Assembly: GCF_030433715.1 (NCBI RefSeq)
Contig: NZ_JAROCC010000005.1
Coordinates: forward strand, 1-64,000
Source of the DNA: Sporosarcina highlanderae
GTDB taxonomy: Bacteria > Bacillota > Bacilli > Bacillales_A > Planococcaceae
Reading direction: 5' to 3'
DNA length: 64,000 bases
The position numbers and the translations under genes are program-made. The notes beneath the pieces were generated by a model. It worked only from the letters and a program-made list of their open reading frames with translations. It had not been told where the DNA came from and did not search any database. Positions 19,404-30,814 of this stretch are shown one piece after another. How positions within the stretch are numbered: position 1 is the stretch's first letter; the number at the start of each line of letters is the position of its first letter.

Positions 19404-20596
19404 CACACCTTTTCCGTTAATAAACTTAAGAAGCTTTCTCCATTCTCGGGCAACTTGACATTGAAGTTATCAGCAATCGTTGCACCAATATCCGAAAATG
19501 TCTTCCGTAAAGGCAATTCGCCGCCCTTTTTAAATGATGGTGAGAATATGATTAGTGGTACATACTCCCTTGTATGATCGGTTCCGCTATGAACCGGGTC
19601 ATTTCCATGATCCGCAGTGATTATCAATAAATCCTCATCTTTGAGGGAATTCATGATTTCCGGGATACGCGCATCGAATTCCTGTAGTGCATTTCCGTAG
19701 CCTATTGGATCTCTACGATGGCCGTATAATGCATCAAAATCGACAAGATTTGTGAAGCTTAATCCTTGAAAATCGGATTTCATGACGTCAAGTAATTTAT
19801 CAACACCATCCATATTGCTAACGGTCCGTACTGCTTCCGTAACACCTTCACCATTGAAAATGTCAGAAATTTTACCGACTGCAATCACCGCTTGACCCGC
19901 ATCTTTCAATTCATTCATGACAGTTCGTTCGAAAGGTTTTAACGCATAGTCATGACGGTTTGTCGTACGGATGAAATTGCCTGGTTCGCCGACGAACGGT
20001 CTTGCGATAACCCTTCCAACAAGGAATTCAGGTTTTAATGTAATCTCACGCGCAATTTCGCAAATGCGGTATTGCTCTTCAATTGGAATGATTCCTTCGT
20101 GCGCTGCGATTTGAAGTACTGGATCTGCTGATGTATAGACAATAATTGCGCCTGTTTTCATATGCTCTTCGCCAAGTTCTTGAATGATTCCAGTTCCGCT
20201 CGCAGGTTTGTTGCCGATTACCTTTCTTCCCGTCCGTAACTCCAACTCATCAATTAGCTCCTGCGGGAACCCGTTCGGATACACTTTAAATGGTTTATCG
20301 ATATTAAGTCCCATTATTTCCCAGTGGCCAGTCATTGTATCTTTACCAACCGAGGCTTCTTGCATTTTTCCGTAAAGACCGATCGGATTTGGTTCGACAG
20401 CAATTCCTTCGATTTCCTTTATATTTGATAAACCCAATTTTCCCATGTTCGGCATATTCAAGCCGCCCATTCTTTCTCCGATATGCCCAAGTGTATCCGC
20501 ACCTATATCCCCGAATAGCTCGGCGTCAGGAGCTTCCCCGATTCCTACCGAGTCAAGTACGATTAAATGAATGCGTTTAAAATTTTGTTTTTCCAT
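19403..20596 (-). CDS. deoB: Phosphopentomutase
   Basis: A 397-residue alkaline-phosphatase superfamily enzyme. Metal-binding Asp occurs in [14 protein letters not shown], and the C-terminal motif is ITADHGNDP with HTREYVPLI. It converts (deoxy)ribose-1-phosphate to the 5-phosphate, feeding products of pdp into central metabolism. With pdp it forms a nucleoside salvage operon. Confidence 0.97.
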   Translation of the reverse strand: MEKQNFKRIHLIVLDSVGIGEAPDAELFGDIGADTLGHIGERMGGLNMPNMGKLGLSNIKEIEGIAVEPNPIGLYGKMQEASVGKDTMTGHWEIMGLNIDKPFKVYPNGFPQELIDELELRTGRKVIGNKPASGTGIIQELGEEHMKTGAIIVYTSADPVLQIAAHEGIIPIEEQYRICEIAREITLKPEFLVGRVIARPFVGEPGNFIRTTNRHDYALKPFERTVMNELKDAGQAVIAVGKISDIFNGEGVTEAVRTVSNMDGVDKLLDVMKSDFQGLSFTNLVDFDALYGHRRDPIGYGNALQEFDARIPEIMNSLKDEDLLIITADHGNDPVHSGTDHTREYVPLIIFSPSFKKGGELPLRKTFSDIGATIADNFNVKLPENGESFLSLLTEKV

Positions 20597-20633
20597 ATTG
20601 ATTCCTCCAGTTCAATTACAAGCTTATAGATGT

Positions 20634-21533
20634 TTAAGCTCTTGGATGGTATTTCACATAAACATCCTTGAGTCTTGCCTTGCTCACGTGTGTATAAATC
20701 TGTGTTGTGGAAATATCAGCATGTCCAAGCATTTCTTGAACCGCACGAATGTCAGCCCCGTTTTCAATAAGATGTGTGGCAAATGAATGACGTAAAATAT
20801 GTGGCGTCAGTTCTTTTTGTATACCCGCTTTCACGGCATATCCTTTTAATATTTTCCAACAACCTTGCCTCGTCAAACGGGTTCCCCTCATATTGACGAA
20901 AAAGGCACTCGTCCCCTTCGTTTTCGCTATAAACTCAGGACGAGCTTCCCTTAAATAGGAAGTACATGCTCTTATAGCACCGCCGCCAAGTGGAATGATC
21001 CTTTCCTTGCCACCCTTACCGAATACACGGACGAATCCCATTGATAGATGAACATCTTCCACATCAAGATCGATCAATTCACTAACACGCATCCCGGTTC
21101 CATATAGCAATTCCAACAAGGCGATATCCCTTTTTCCTTGTTGCTTACTACTCTCAGGCATTGATATTAGCTTATCAACTTCCGCAACTGAAAGTACTGA
21201 CGGTAATTTTTGCTCAAGCTTAGGCATTTCCAGATGTACGGTTGGATCCTGTGTCGTTACTTTTTCTCTTAATAGAAATTGATGAAAAGATCTTACCGAA
21301 GAAATATGCCTTGCAATCGTCCGTGAAGATTTCCCCTCTTCTTTCAATTTATGTAAATGTCGCAATATAGCATTACGATCGATTTTATCAATCGATTCAA
21401 CGCCGTTTTTCTCCATCGCACCGATATATTCAACAAGATCCCGTTTATACGATAAAATTGTATTTTTGGAAAGTTGCCTTTCAACTTTTAGAAAGTGAAT
21501 ATAATCTTCCAACGCAAACATACCATCTTTCAT
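20634..21533 (-). CDS. xerD: Site-specific tyrosine recombinase XerD
   Basis: A 299-residue recombinase with a SAM-like N-terminal DNA-binding domain and the full catalytic set: Arg in LYGTGMRVSELIDL, HxxR in HILRHSFATHL, His in LGHADISTTQ, and Tyr in IYTHVSK. It resolves chromosome dimers at dif with XerC/CodV. No good ribosome site precedes the ATG at 21533; a strong AGGAGG instead serves a tiny frame at 21530-21556. Confidence 0.95.
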   Translation of the reverse strand: MKDGMFALEDYIHFLKVERQLSKNTILSYKRDLVEYIGAMEKNGVESIDKIDRNAILRHLHKLKEEGKSSRTIARHISSVRSFHQFLLREKVTTQDPTVHLEMPKLEQKLPSVLSVAEVDKLISMPESSKQQGKRDIALLELLYGTGMRVSELIDLDVEDVHLSMGFVRVFGKGGKERIIPLGGGAIRACTSYLREARPEFIAKTKGTSAFFVNMRGTRLTRQGCWKILKGYAVKAGIQKELTPHILRHSFATHLIENGADIRAVQEMLGHADISTTQIYTHVSKARLKDVYVKYHPRA

Positions 21534-21556
21534 TTTGAACAGGCAATATGGTGCAT
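21530..21556 (-). CDS. Possible 8-codon leader peptide coupled to xerD
   Basis: The strong site AGGAGGAAATGGC precedes an ATG that encodes MHHIACSK and stops at TGA overlapping the xerD ATG (ATGA). The xerD ATG itself has no site. This is consistent with translational coupling but rests on one sequence. Confidence 0.35.
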   Translation of the reverse strand: MHHIACSK

Positions 21557-21615
21557 GCCATTTCCTCCTCTACTCATAAATGACAAAAAGGGACAGCATC
21601 TCGCCATCCCCCCCT

Positions 21616-22074
21616 TCACTTTTTACTATCATTTCCCGAAGATTTACAGCTCTGACAGATTCCGTGGAATGTCAGCCAATGGTCTTTAACAGTAAAACCG
21701 TATCGACTTTCGACAATTTTCTCCACATCGCCCAAGAGATCTTCTTGAATTTCGGCAACTTTTCCACACTCAATGCAAATAAGATGATGGTGAAAACGTG
21801 ATGCTCCTTCTTGTCTCAAATCATATCGGGAGACACCATCACCAAAATTGATCTTGTCGACAATTTTCAATTCCGTCAGCAGTTCCAATGTCCGATAGAC
21901 AGTGGCCAGCCCAATTTCCGGCGCCTTCTCTTTAACAAGTAAAAAAACGTCTTCAGCACTTAAATGATCTTCTTCGTTTTCTAGAAGGACTAAGACCGTA
22001 GCTTCCCGCTGAGGCGTCAACTTATAGCTGGCCCCGTGCAATTGCTTTTTAATCCGTTCAATCCGGCTCTCCAT
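21616..22074 (-). CDS. fur: Ferric uptake regulator, Fur family
   Basis: A 152-residue Fur-family metalloregulator. The winged-helix part includes LTPQREATVLVLLEN and GLATVYRTLELLTELK; the metal/dimer part has HHHLICIECGKV and a second CxxC pair (CQSC). Fur represses iron uptake with Fe(II). Synteny with xerD-deoB matches fur rather than perR or zur, but metal choice cannot be read directly. Confidence 0.88.
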   Translation of the reverse strand: MESRIERIKKQLHGASYKLTPQREATVLVLLENEEDHLSAEDVFLLVKEKAPEIGLATVYRTLELLTELKIVDKINFGDGVSRYDLRQEGASRFHHHLICIECGKVAEIQEDLLGDVEKIVESRYGFTVKDHWLTFHGICQSCKSSGNDSKK

Positions 22075-22160
22075 ATGACGCCCCCCTCAACACTAAATCC
22101 ATTATATCAAATGGGCGTTGAGTGTGACAACAGAAAGGGAATATGAACCTAACAAACGGA

Positions 22161-22682
22161 TTACTTGATTAGAAAATGAAAAATCGTCATTTCTATTAAA
22201 AATATCAAAACACATAGTCCTGCCAATATAGGAATGGCCTGCAAGTTTCGCCTATTCCTTGAGATTCTATGGAAGAATGATGGACTTAATACAACGCAAT
22301 ATAGTAGATAAAGATAGCAAGTTACGAGTTGGAACGGGAACCACCAGATTGTATATGCCCATAACTTCATCCCAGAAGAGAGAAGGTATGAAGATGATAA
22401 TCCAAATAAAACGCACTTAACCGCACCGACAAAAAGAATGGCATGTCTTGTTTTACTATTCATCGAAAGAAGAAATGCAACAATGAAAAATATAATTAAC
22501 GTCAATAAAGGTCTTATAAAACTTCCTTCACTGGACGAGATAACTCTTGAATCGAAAAACCCGATCCAGTTTTCGGATGCAACGACTGGAATTTCCCTGA
22601 ATAACAATGCCCCGCCGATATAACCGACGGCTAGTACGATAAATAGATGGATAAATGATAAGGAACGGACCATAGGTTTCAC
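22161..22682 (-). CDS. Five-span membrane protein, possible divergent SpoIIM
   Basis: A 173-residue hydrophobic protein with about five spans and few charged residues. It lies between fur and nudF, where spoIIM sits in B. subtilis, and its size and topology are close to SpoIIM (about 210 residues; engulfment complex). I cannot see clear SpoIIM residues, so this is a positional guess. It could equally be an unrelated membrane protein. Confidence 0.45.
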   Translation of the reverse strand: MKPMVRSLSFIHLFIVLAVGYIGGALLFREIPVVASENWIGFFDSRVISSSEGSFIRPLLTLIIFFIVAFLLSMNSKTRHAILFVGAVKCVLFGLSSSYLLSSGMKLWAYTIWWFPFQLVTCYLYLLYCVVLSPSFFHRISRNRRNLQAIPILAGLCVLIFLIEMTIFHFLIK

Positions 22683-22724
22683 CTCCGCATCGTTTCTATA
22701 ACGTATGCTTGTCCGTTCCTAAAT

Positions 22725-22925
22725 ATAACAAGTTGCTTTCCGTTCCAGGCGGATGCTTTCCAATCGAACCACGAAGAGTTCGATTTGCCGTATTTCTGCG
22801 CCTTTTGCAGAAATTAAGGCAGCGGCTAACTGCTCCCTGTTCGCAACGCTCCGCTTTTTCTCACAAACGCCGTTCTTCGTAACGGCGTTCGCAGGAGTCA
22901 CCGCCTTCCACTCCAAGCAACTGGT
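22725..22925 (-). repeat. Dispersed intergenic repeat (about 200 bp)
   Basis: On the minus strand it opens GGAGTGGAAGGCGGTGACTC, runs through inverted-repeat segments (AACGCCGTTACGAAGAACGG; CTGCGCC/GGCGCAG-like), and closes GGAAAGCATCCGCCTGG. I recognise this layout from many Bacillaceae and Planococcaceae intergenic regions. No real reading frame. The window's first bases are the tail of another copy. Confidence 0.7.
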
Positions 22926-22952
22926 GCCACTTAATAATCAATAATTATTTGC

Positions 22953-23501
22953 TCAATTATCTATAAGTTTTTTTGCATAAAGAATCGCAAATGCCGTTTT
23001 GGCATCATATATACTTTCATCCAGCACCATCTGCTCCGCCTCTTCGATTGTACATTCAATTATATTTATGAATTCATCTTCGTCACCTTGTGCCGGCTTT
23101 TCTATTTTATATAATCCTTTCGCAACGAAAATATGAATGATTTCGTTTGCAAAACCAGGTGATGTGGCAAATGACTGTAAATAGTTGAATTGATGTGCCC
23201 CGTAACCTGTCTCTTCCTCCAATTCACGGAGGGCAGTCACTTCATTATCTTCACCAGGTTCAATCTTACCGGCAGGGATTTCGATGATGGACCGATTTAA
23301 TGCCTTTCTGTATTGTTCAACGAGGATGAGTTTATTGTCATCCGTTATTGCGATGATTGCTACTGCACCGGGATGGCCAACTAATTCCCTTTTCGCAAAC
23401 TTCCCGTCAGGTAGTTCAACTTCTTCGACACGGAGGGAGATGACTTTCCCTTCGAATAAAACCTCGCTTGCAACAGTCTTTTCCTCAAAACGATTATTCA
23501 A
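22953..23501 (-). CDS. nudF: ADP-ribose pyrophosphatase NudF
   Basis: A 182-residue Nudix hydrolase. The Nudix box is GKIEPGEDNEVTALRELEEE followed by TGY, with all the metal-binding glutamates. It splits ADP-ribose to AMP and ribose-5-phosphate. The TTG at 23501 is chosen because AAAGGAG lies eight bases upstream and the product then matches the family length. It is divergent from yqkF. Confidence 0.93.
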   Translation of the reverse strand: MNNRFEEKTVASEVLFEGKVISLRVEEVELPDGKFAKRELVGHPGAVAIIAITDDNKLILVEQYRKALNRSIIEIPAGKIEPGEDNEVTALRELEEETGYGAHQFNYLQSFATSPGFANEIIHIFVAKGLYKIEKPAQGDEDEFINIIECTIEEAEQMVLDESIYDAKTAFAILYAKKLIDN

Positions 23502-23605
23502 TTTATACACTCCTTTTCTCTTCCCAAGTAACAATACTTTCCCTATTAACTTCTACATTGTACAGTTTAGTGAAGTGGATGAAAACAAATGTGGAGGTGC
23601 TTTTG

Positions 23606-24508
23606 ATGAAAAAAAGAGAGATTGGTAAAAGTGGTATATATGTATCGGAACTTGGACTCGGGTGCATGTCGTTCCCAGATAATTTAAACGAAGTGAAAAA
23701 TATTGTAAACGCAGCAATTCACGCGGGCATCAATTTCTTTGACACTGCGGATTTATATGCTGGAGGCAGGAATGAATCTATTGTCGGTGAAGCTTTAAAA
23801 GACCGACGTGATGAAATCATCCTTGCGACAAAGGTCGGCAACCGGATGGTACCTGGTGAGGAAGGTTGGCGCTGGGATGCATCGAAGGAATATATAAAAG
23901 AGGCTGTTAAAGAGAGTTTGCAACGCCTTGGTACGGACTATATCGACCTGTATCAATTGCATGGCGGGACGATGGAGGATAATGTGACGGGAACGATTGA
24001 AGCTTTCGAGGACTTGAAAAAGGAAGGAGTCATCCGGCAATATGGAATTTCGTCGATTCGACCGAATGTCATTGAACGCTTTTTAACAAACAGTTCTGCG
24101 GTGTCGGTTATGATGCAATACAGTCTGTTGGATCGTCGTCCAGAGGAATGGTTCCCGAAGATTCGTGAAGCTGGTGCATCCGTCATTACAAGGGGAACAT
24201 TAGCAAAAGGATTATTGACAGACGAAGGTATTTCGAGGGCTGAGAAGATGGACGGCTTTGTTGAGTATGGCGCAAAAGACTTGAAAAGGACGGTTGGTGT
24301 GTTGCATGAAACTACCAATGCTGTTCATGCCCATGCGATAGCATTCAATCTAAAGGAAGATGTAGTAGCATCTGCATTGATCGGCGCCAGCTCCAAGGAT
24401 CAGCTACTTGATTCAATCGTGGCATATGAAAAGTCAGTGGATCAATCTAAGTTAGCCTCCATGGCACAATTGACCGAATCTCATCGATACAAACAACATC
24501 GAGGTTAA
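23606..24508 (+). CDS. yqkF: Aldo/keto reductase YqkF-like
   Basis: A 300-residue AKR-family NADPH oxidoreductase. Catalytic residues are visible: Asp and Tyr in FFDTADLYAGG, Lys in ILATKVG, His in YQLHGG. The start at 23606 follows GGAGGTG; the longer frame begins inside the promoter region. Next to nudF, as yqkF is in B. subtilis. The physiological substrate is unknown. Confidence 0.9.
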   Translation: MKKREIGKSGIYVSELGLGCMSFPDNLNEVKNIVNAAIHAGINFFDTADLYAGGRNESIVGEALKDRRDEIILATKVGNRMVPGEEGWRWDASKEYIKEAVKESLQRLGTDYIDLYQLHGGTMEDNVTGTIEAFEDLKKEGVIRQYGISSIRPNVIERFLTNSSAVSVMMQYSLLDRRPEEWFPKIREAGASVITRGTLAKGLLTDEGISRAEKMDGFVEYGAKDLKRTVGVLHETTNAVHAHAIAFNLKEDVVASALIGASSKDQLLDSIVAYEKSVDQSKLASMAQLTESHRYKQHRG

Positions 24509-24612
24509 GTCTGTAACACTTTTGAAATAAATCTGTAATGATTAGGAAACTCTTTCAGGGGTATCTAACAAGTAGGCAACAATTAATGATTACACCTTGG
24601 AGGAGATTTTCA

Positions 24613-24828
24613 ATGAAACTACTCACAGAAGACAAGAAATGGTTGAAACTCGGAGCGGCGACATTCCTATCCGTAGGATTACTCGCAGCATGTGCAGATG
24701 GGGATGATGATACGGACGTAGATATCAATAATCCACCTGCCGATGTAGATGACGGATCAGATACAAATGTCGATCTTGACGTTGATGATGGTACTGATAC
24801 TGACACGGATACTGATGACAGTAAATAA
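24613..24828 (+). CDS. Small acidic lipoprotein
   Basis: A 71-residue protein: signal peptide ending in the lipobox LLAAC, then a mature part made almost only of Asp, Thr, Val and Asn (for example DTDTDTDD). The start at 24613 follows GGAGGAG. The highly acidic, low-complexity mature region may bind cations at the membrane surface. No known function. Confidence 0.8.
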   Translation: MKLLTEDKKWLKLGAATFLSVGLLAACADGDDDTDVDINNPPADVDDGSDTNVDLDVDDGTDTDTDTDDSK

Positions 24829-24838
24829 GAGAATGAAA

Positions 24839-24871
24839 AACGAGACCTTGTTAAGGGGTCTCGTTTTTCTT
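24839..24871. terminator. Bidirectional terminator between the lipoprotein gene and pbuX
   Basis: AAACGAGACC and GGTCTCGTTT form a stem around a short loop, with A and T runs on the two sides. The flanking genes are convergent. Confidence 0.88.
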
Positions 24872-24883
24872 TGCCGTATTATT

Positions 24884-26907
<2,024 letters not shown>

Positions 26908-26935
26908 TTATAGCATATGCCTTCACTTCTTGCTT

Positions 26936-27002
26936 CTCATAGTCGGTTCATTTACGGTGAACCGGTAGAAACTTGCGAGCCATATCCCCGCGATTATATG
27001 AG
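26936..27002 (-). ncRNA. Guanine riboswitch aptamer
   Basis: On the minus strand: CTCATATAATCGCGGGGATA, TGGCTCGCAAGTTTCTACC, loop pairing CCGTAAATG, and the closing GACTATGAG. P1 forms from CTCATA and TATGAG. The specificity base in GACTATG is C, as in guanine-binding forms (U would mean adenine). Confidence 0.96.
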
Positions 27003-27158
27003 TGGATGTTTGTTAGTTAGGACCTAATTATATCACGTTTTCGACAGGTTTCAACAAAGTCTTTCATTCGCGGAATAGTATATAAACATCACAAATTCAA
27101 AACTTTTATCTCGTTATCATTACCAATATTTCAATAGGATTAATTCCACCTGTAGCTC

Positions 27159-27183
27159 GTTTATTTTTTTCAACTTCGGCTAT
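27159..27183 (+). promoter_or_regulatory. SigB-type promoter for the KGG stress gene
   Basis: GTTTAT, a 13-base spacer, then GGCTAT. Each half differs by one base from the SigB consensus GTTTAA / GGGTAT. It lies 55 bases before a gsiB-like gene, a family controlled by SigB in B. subtilis. Confidence 0.6.
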
Positions 27184-27237
27184 ATATGAAACTGTAGGCC
27201 ACTACAAAAATATCAAACTAAAAGGAGAGATATTACT

Positions 27238-27567
27238 ATGGCTAAAAACAACAACAATGATAACAATCGAGGAAAAATGTCCTTAGAAGAAGCAGGGCGT
27301 AAAGGCGGAGAAGCAACTGCTCGAAATCATGACAGAGATTTTTATGAAGAAATCGGACGTAAGGGTGGAGAAGCCACAGCTGAAAACCATGATAGAAGCT
27401 TCTACGAAGAAATCGGACGTAAAGGTGGAGAAGCAACCGCTAGAAATCATGACAGGGACTTCTATGAAGAAATCGGCCGTAAAGGCGGAGAAGCCCGAGC
27501 TCAACAAAACGATAATTATAACAACAATAACAGCCGCAATAGGAATAACAACAATAACGACCGCTAA
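27238..27567 (+). CDS. KGG-repeat general stress protein (GsiB/YciG-like)
   Basis: A 109-residue hydrophilic protein with a lead-in motif and three near-identical repeats of about 20 residues around GRKGGEATARNHDRDFYEEI, then an Asn/Arg-rich tail. KGG-repeat proteins are desiccation and general stress proteins, as GsiB. Ribosome site GGAGAG. The SigB-like promoter fits. The Asn-rich C-terminus (NNNNSRNRNNNNN) is unusual. Confidence 0.88.
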   Translation: MAKNNNNDNNRGKMSLEEAGRKGGEATARNHDRDFYEEIGRKGGEATAENHDRSFYEEIGRKGGEATARNHDRDFYEEIGRKGGEARAQQNDNYNNNNSRNRNNNNNDR

Positions 27568-27596
27568 AATAGCAAGTAACTTTTAGCCAACGGAAC

Positions 27597-27645
27597 GAAA
27601 CAGCCGGAAGAGGTTATCAAGCACCTCTCCCGGCTGTTTTTCTAT
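27597..27645. terminator. Bidirectional terminator between the KGG gene and exoA
   Basis: AACAGCCGG plus AGAGGT pair with ACCTCT plus CCGGCTGTT around an eight-base loop, followed by TTTTT. The flanking genes are convergent. Confidence 0.88.
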
Positions 27646-27646
27646 C

Positions 27647-28417
27647 CTACTCTTTTATTCCATCGACATCCAATTCCAATACAATCGGACAATGGTCGCT
27701 TCCCATTATATGCGGATGGATATCGGCAGTTTTCAAGCAATGCTTTAAACTCTCGGAAACAATGAAATAATCAATGCGCCAACCGATGTTTCTTTCCCTT
27801 ACATTTCTCATATAGGACCACCAGGTGTACCCACCTTCAACTTCAGGATTTAAATGACGGAATGTATCGATGAATCCGGCATTTAATAAGGCCGTCATTT
27901 CCCCCCTTTCTTCATCGGTAAAGCCCGAGTTCCCAACATTCGTTTTGAAATTGCGAATATCGATGTTTTGGTGAGCAACATTCAAATCACCGCAGAAAAT
28001 GACTGGCTTTAGTTGATTCAGCTGAATTAAGTAATCTCTCATTCTTGCTTCCCAATCTATTCTGAAAGGAAGTCTGGCCAAATCCCTTTGTGCGTTTGGC
28101 GCGTAGACATTCACTAAATAGAACTGCTTAAATTCCAATGTTAGTATTCGTCCTTCATCTTCCGAATCCATATCACCTACGCCATATTTGACGCTCAACG
28201 GCTCTTCTTTCGTGAAAACTGCAGTACCCGAATATCCTTTTTTGAGTGCATAGTTCCAATACTGATGATAACCTTCCAACTCAAGCTCGATTTGACCGCT
28301 TTGCAGCTTTGTTTCTTGTATACAGAAAATATCTGCGTCCTGTTCTTTGAAATAATCAAGAAAGCCTTTCCGTACGCAAGCTCGTAACCCATTGACATTC
28401 CATGAGATCAATTTCAT
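27647..28417 (-). CDS. exoA: Exodeoxyribonuclease III / AP endonuclease ExoA
   Basis: A 256-residue endonuclease/exonuclease/phosphatase family enzyme. Motifs: LISWNVNGLRA, IFCIQETKLQ (metal Glu), NVYAPNA, FCGDLNVAH (catalytic Asp and Asn), and MGSDHCPIVLEL (catalytic Asp-His). It cuts at abasic sites in base-excision repair. Start 28417 follows GGAG. Confidence 0.95.
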   Translation of the reverse strand: MKLISWNVNGLRACVRKGFLDYFKEQDADIFCIQETKLQSGQIELELEGYHQYWNYALKKGYSGTAVFTKEEPLSVKYGVGDMDSEDEGRILTLEFKQFYLVNVYAPNAQRDLARLPFRIDWEARMRDYLIQLNQLKPVIFCGDLNVAHQNIDIRNFKTNVGNSGFTDEERGEMTALLNAGFIDTFRHLNPEVEGGYTWWSYMRNVRERNIGWRIDYFIVSESLKHCLKTADIHPHIMGSDHCPIVLELDVDGIKE

Positions 28418-28527
28418 GTTAAAAACTCCTTCATCCAACACAATACACTTCATTGTACTAGAAATAGATGTGTCGTCAAAGAATAATAGCTAAGGAATAG
28501 CTTGATTTGGGCGCAAGGCGGAATGTT

Positions 28528-28668
28528 TTGAGCGTGAGACGGGTAACCTTGAGCGCGGGACGGATATTCTTGAGCACGAAACGGCAATCTTGAGCGCGGG
28601 ACGGCCATTCTTGAGCACGAAACGGCAATCTTGAGCGCGGGACGGCTATTCTTGAGCACGGGGTTAGC
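28528..28668 (+). repeat. Tandem repeat, alternating 20- and 21-bp units
   Basis: Seven copies beginning TTGAGC, with unit starts at 28528, 28549, 28570, 28590, 28611, 28631 and 28652 (last one partial). From the third boundary two versions alternate: TTGAGCGCGGGACGG plus six bases, and TTGAGCACGAAACGGCAATC. The higher-order period is thus 41 bp. A diverged unit may precede it at 28502. Reading frames through it are products of the repeat, not genes. Confidence 0.9.
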
Positions 28669-28673
28669 ATTAC

Positions 28674-28707
28674 AAAAATAGCTGCCCAGACGATTTCCTG
28701 GACAGCC
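28674..28707 (-). terminator. Terminator after psuG
   Basis: GCTGTCCAG and CTGGGCAGC form a stem followed on the minus strand by TATTTTTG, just after the psuG stop. Confidence 0.75.
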
Positions 28708-28722
28708 TTACTACAAGTTCTA

Positions 28723-29634
28723 TTATAAAGCGTTCAATTCTACTGCGATTTTTGCACCAACAACCGCATTATTTTTAACTAAAGCGATATTCGCTTCGAG
28801 GCTGCGTCCTTCTGTTAGGTCTTTCACTTTTCCTAACATGAATGGTGTAACGTCTTTTCCCGCGATATTTTGCTCTTCAGCTTCTTTAAGCGCCTCATTA
28901 ATGATTCCATCGATGAATGACTTTTCCATTGCATCTGCTTCCGGAATCGGATTAGCAATAACTGCGCCGCCTTTCAAGCCCAGGTCCCATTTCACACGAA
29001 GAATGTCAGCGACTGTCTCCGGGTTGTCCACGCGGATATTAAGTTTAAAATCACTTTCACGCGTAAAGAATGCCGGAAGGACATCTGTTCCGTAACCGAC
29101 AACAGGTACACCATTTGTTTCCAAATATTCGAGCGTCAATCCAAGATCAAGGATGGATTTCGCGCCTGCACAAATGACAGCAACATCCGTTTGCGCAAGC
29201 TCTTCCAAGTCTGCAGAAATATCCATTGTCGTCTCAGCACCACGGTGGACACCGCCGATTCCGCCAGTTACGAAGATTTTAATGTTAGCAAGAGCTGCAC
29301 AGATCATGGTAGAGGCAACTGTTGTAGCGCCTAATTGTTTCGTTGCGAGCAAATACGCTAAGTCCCGTCTTGATGCTTTAGCAACACCTTGACTATTTCC
29401 GAACATTTCAAGTTCCTCGTCTGAAAGACCGATTTTGATCATGCCGTCAATGAGGGCAATTGTTGCGGGAACTGCACCATTTTCACGGATAATTTGTTCT
29501 ACTTCACGCGCAGTTTGCACGTTTTGCGGGTATGGCATGCCGTGTGAAATGATAGTTGATTCCAAAGCGACTACTGGTTTACCAGCAGCAAACGCCTCTT
29601 GTACCTCTTGTGAATATGATAGATATTGTTTCAT
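28723..29634 (-). CDS. psuG: Pseudouridine-5'-phosphate glycosidase
   Basis: A 303-residue PsuG/IndA family enzyme with [17 protein letters not shown] near the start, [20 protein letters not shown] and the catalytic-lysine region [15 protein letters not shown]. It splits pseudouridine 5'-phosphate into uracil and ribose-5-phosphate. It overlaps psuK by 4 bases, giving a two-step pseudouridine breakdown operon. Confidence 0.94.
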   Translation of the reverse strand: MKQYLSYSQEVQEAFAAGKPVVALESTIISHGMPYPQNVQTAREVEQIIRENGAVPATIALIDGMIKIGLSDEELEMFGNSQGVAKASRRDLAYLLATKQLGATTVASTMICAALANIKIFVTGGIGGVHRGAETTMDISADLEELAQTDVAVICAGAKSILDLGLTLEYLETNGVPVVGYGTDVLPAFFTRESDFKLNIRVDNPETVADILRVKWDLGLKGGAVIANPIPEADAMEKSFIDGIINEALKEAEEQNIAGKDVTPFMLGKVKDLTEGRSLEANIALVKNNAVVGAKIAVELNAL

Positions 29635-30737
29635 TGTAATTCCTCCAATTCGTTTTTAAGAAGTTCTCTTGTCAATTCAGGTCTTACTGTAAAAGAGCTT
29701 TCCAAAGTCTTAGCCGCGTTCAATAATCCCATATGGACTTTCTCTTCAAATGGTTCTCCAATCAAATGACCATGAAGCAATCCGGAAACAAATGCGTCTC
29801 CCGCTCCAGTTACATCCTCAACATGTACGTTTTCGACAGCTGGAAAACGGATAGCTTCCCCTCCTGCAGTTGCTGCCATAATCCCTTTTGAACCGGCAGT
29901 AACCACAACATTTTCAGCACCAAACGCAAGCAATTTATGGACAGCTTTTTCCCAGTCCGCTTCATTATCAATTGTCAGTCCTGTGTATGTCTCTGCTTCA
30001 TCCCGATTGCAAATGAACCATGTGACGCCTTTCAAGTCACTTGGCATCCTGTTCATTTTTGGAGAAGAGACAGGAATGATGACAAGTGGATTTCCTTTTG
30101 CGCTGGCCAGGTTTTTAATATAGTCGACTGACTCCTTCGGACAGTTCAAATCTAAGATTATCATTGACGCGTTTGAAATAATCCTCGACTTTTCCTCCAA
30201 GTAGACTGGCGTCAAGAAATCGTAAATCTCCATATTTGCCAAAGCGATGACAAGCTCACCTGTCGGATCCAAAACAGCCGAATAAGAACCCGTAGATTTA
30301 CCGATCAATTGGCCAACATCTGAAACATCCATATACGAGGAGGATTCCCTGACGATTACATCCCAGTCGCTATCATTGCCCGCAACTGTCAAAAGCCTGA
30401 CATTATGATCAAGCCGCCCTAAGTTTTCCCCTATATTCCTCGCCACCCCTCCAACAGAGACTGTCATTGAGGCCGGATTGGAAGTTCCGAGTTGGGTTTT
30501 TTCATTTAAGTGGAATTTCCGATCTATATTGGCACCACCAATACAGATGATTTCCTTTTCTTCAGGTAGAATGTATGCCCTCCCCTGAATCTTTCCTTGT
30601 TTGATCAAACCGGATATGATGTTTGCCAAAGAAGGTCGAGAAATGCGAAGTGCATCCGCCATTTCCTGTTGTGATAAATAAGGGTTGGCTCGAATTAAGT
30701 CAAGAACAGCCCTTTCCTTTTCATTCAATTCCATCAC
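29631..30737 (-). CDS. psuK: Pseudouridine kinase with N-terminal winged helix
   Basis: A 368-residue protein in two parts. Residues 1-60 are a winged helix ([20 protein letters not shown]). The rest is a PfkB/ribokinase-type kinase with [29 protein letters not shown] and the catalytic [12 protein letters not shown]. It phosphorylates pseudouridine for PsuG. The HTH part suggests the enzyme may also regulate its operon, as proposed for YeiI-like fusions; that is inference. Confidence 0.88.
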   Translation of the reverse strand: MMELNEKERAVLDLIRANPYLSQQEMADALRISRPSLANIISGLIKQGKIQGRAYILPEEKEIICIGGANIDRKFHLNEKTQLGTSNPASMTVSVGGVARNIGENLGRLDHNVRLLTVAGNDSDWDVIVRESSSYMDVSDVGQLIGKSTGSYSAVLDPTGELVIALANMEIYDFLTPVYLEEKSRIISNASMIILDLNCPKESVDYIKNLASAKGNPLVIIPVSSPKMNRMPSDLKGVTWFICNRDEAETYTGLTIDNEADWEKAVHKLLAFGAENVVVTAGSKGIMAATAGGEAIRFPAVENVHVEDVTGAGDAFVSGLLHGHLIGEPFEEKVHMGLLNAAKTLESSFTVRPELTRELLKNELEELQ

Positions 30738-30814
30738 CCTTTAAACATTTGTTTTAATTGTAAACTTTTGTTTTATCGATTGCAACAAAAAATTATGCTT
30801 AATAACAATGTTTT

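Noticed and set aside
27290..27500. Regular DNA repeats of about 60 bp that might be CRISPR-like
   Set aside because: They encode the KGG protein repeats in frame; the spacing bases are not unique spacers.
28450..28670. Two minus-strand frames with RSRLPFRAQ-type repeats
   Set aside because: Both arise from the 20/21-bp tandem repeat. They have no ribosome site and no gene-like composition.
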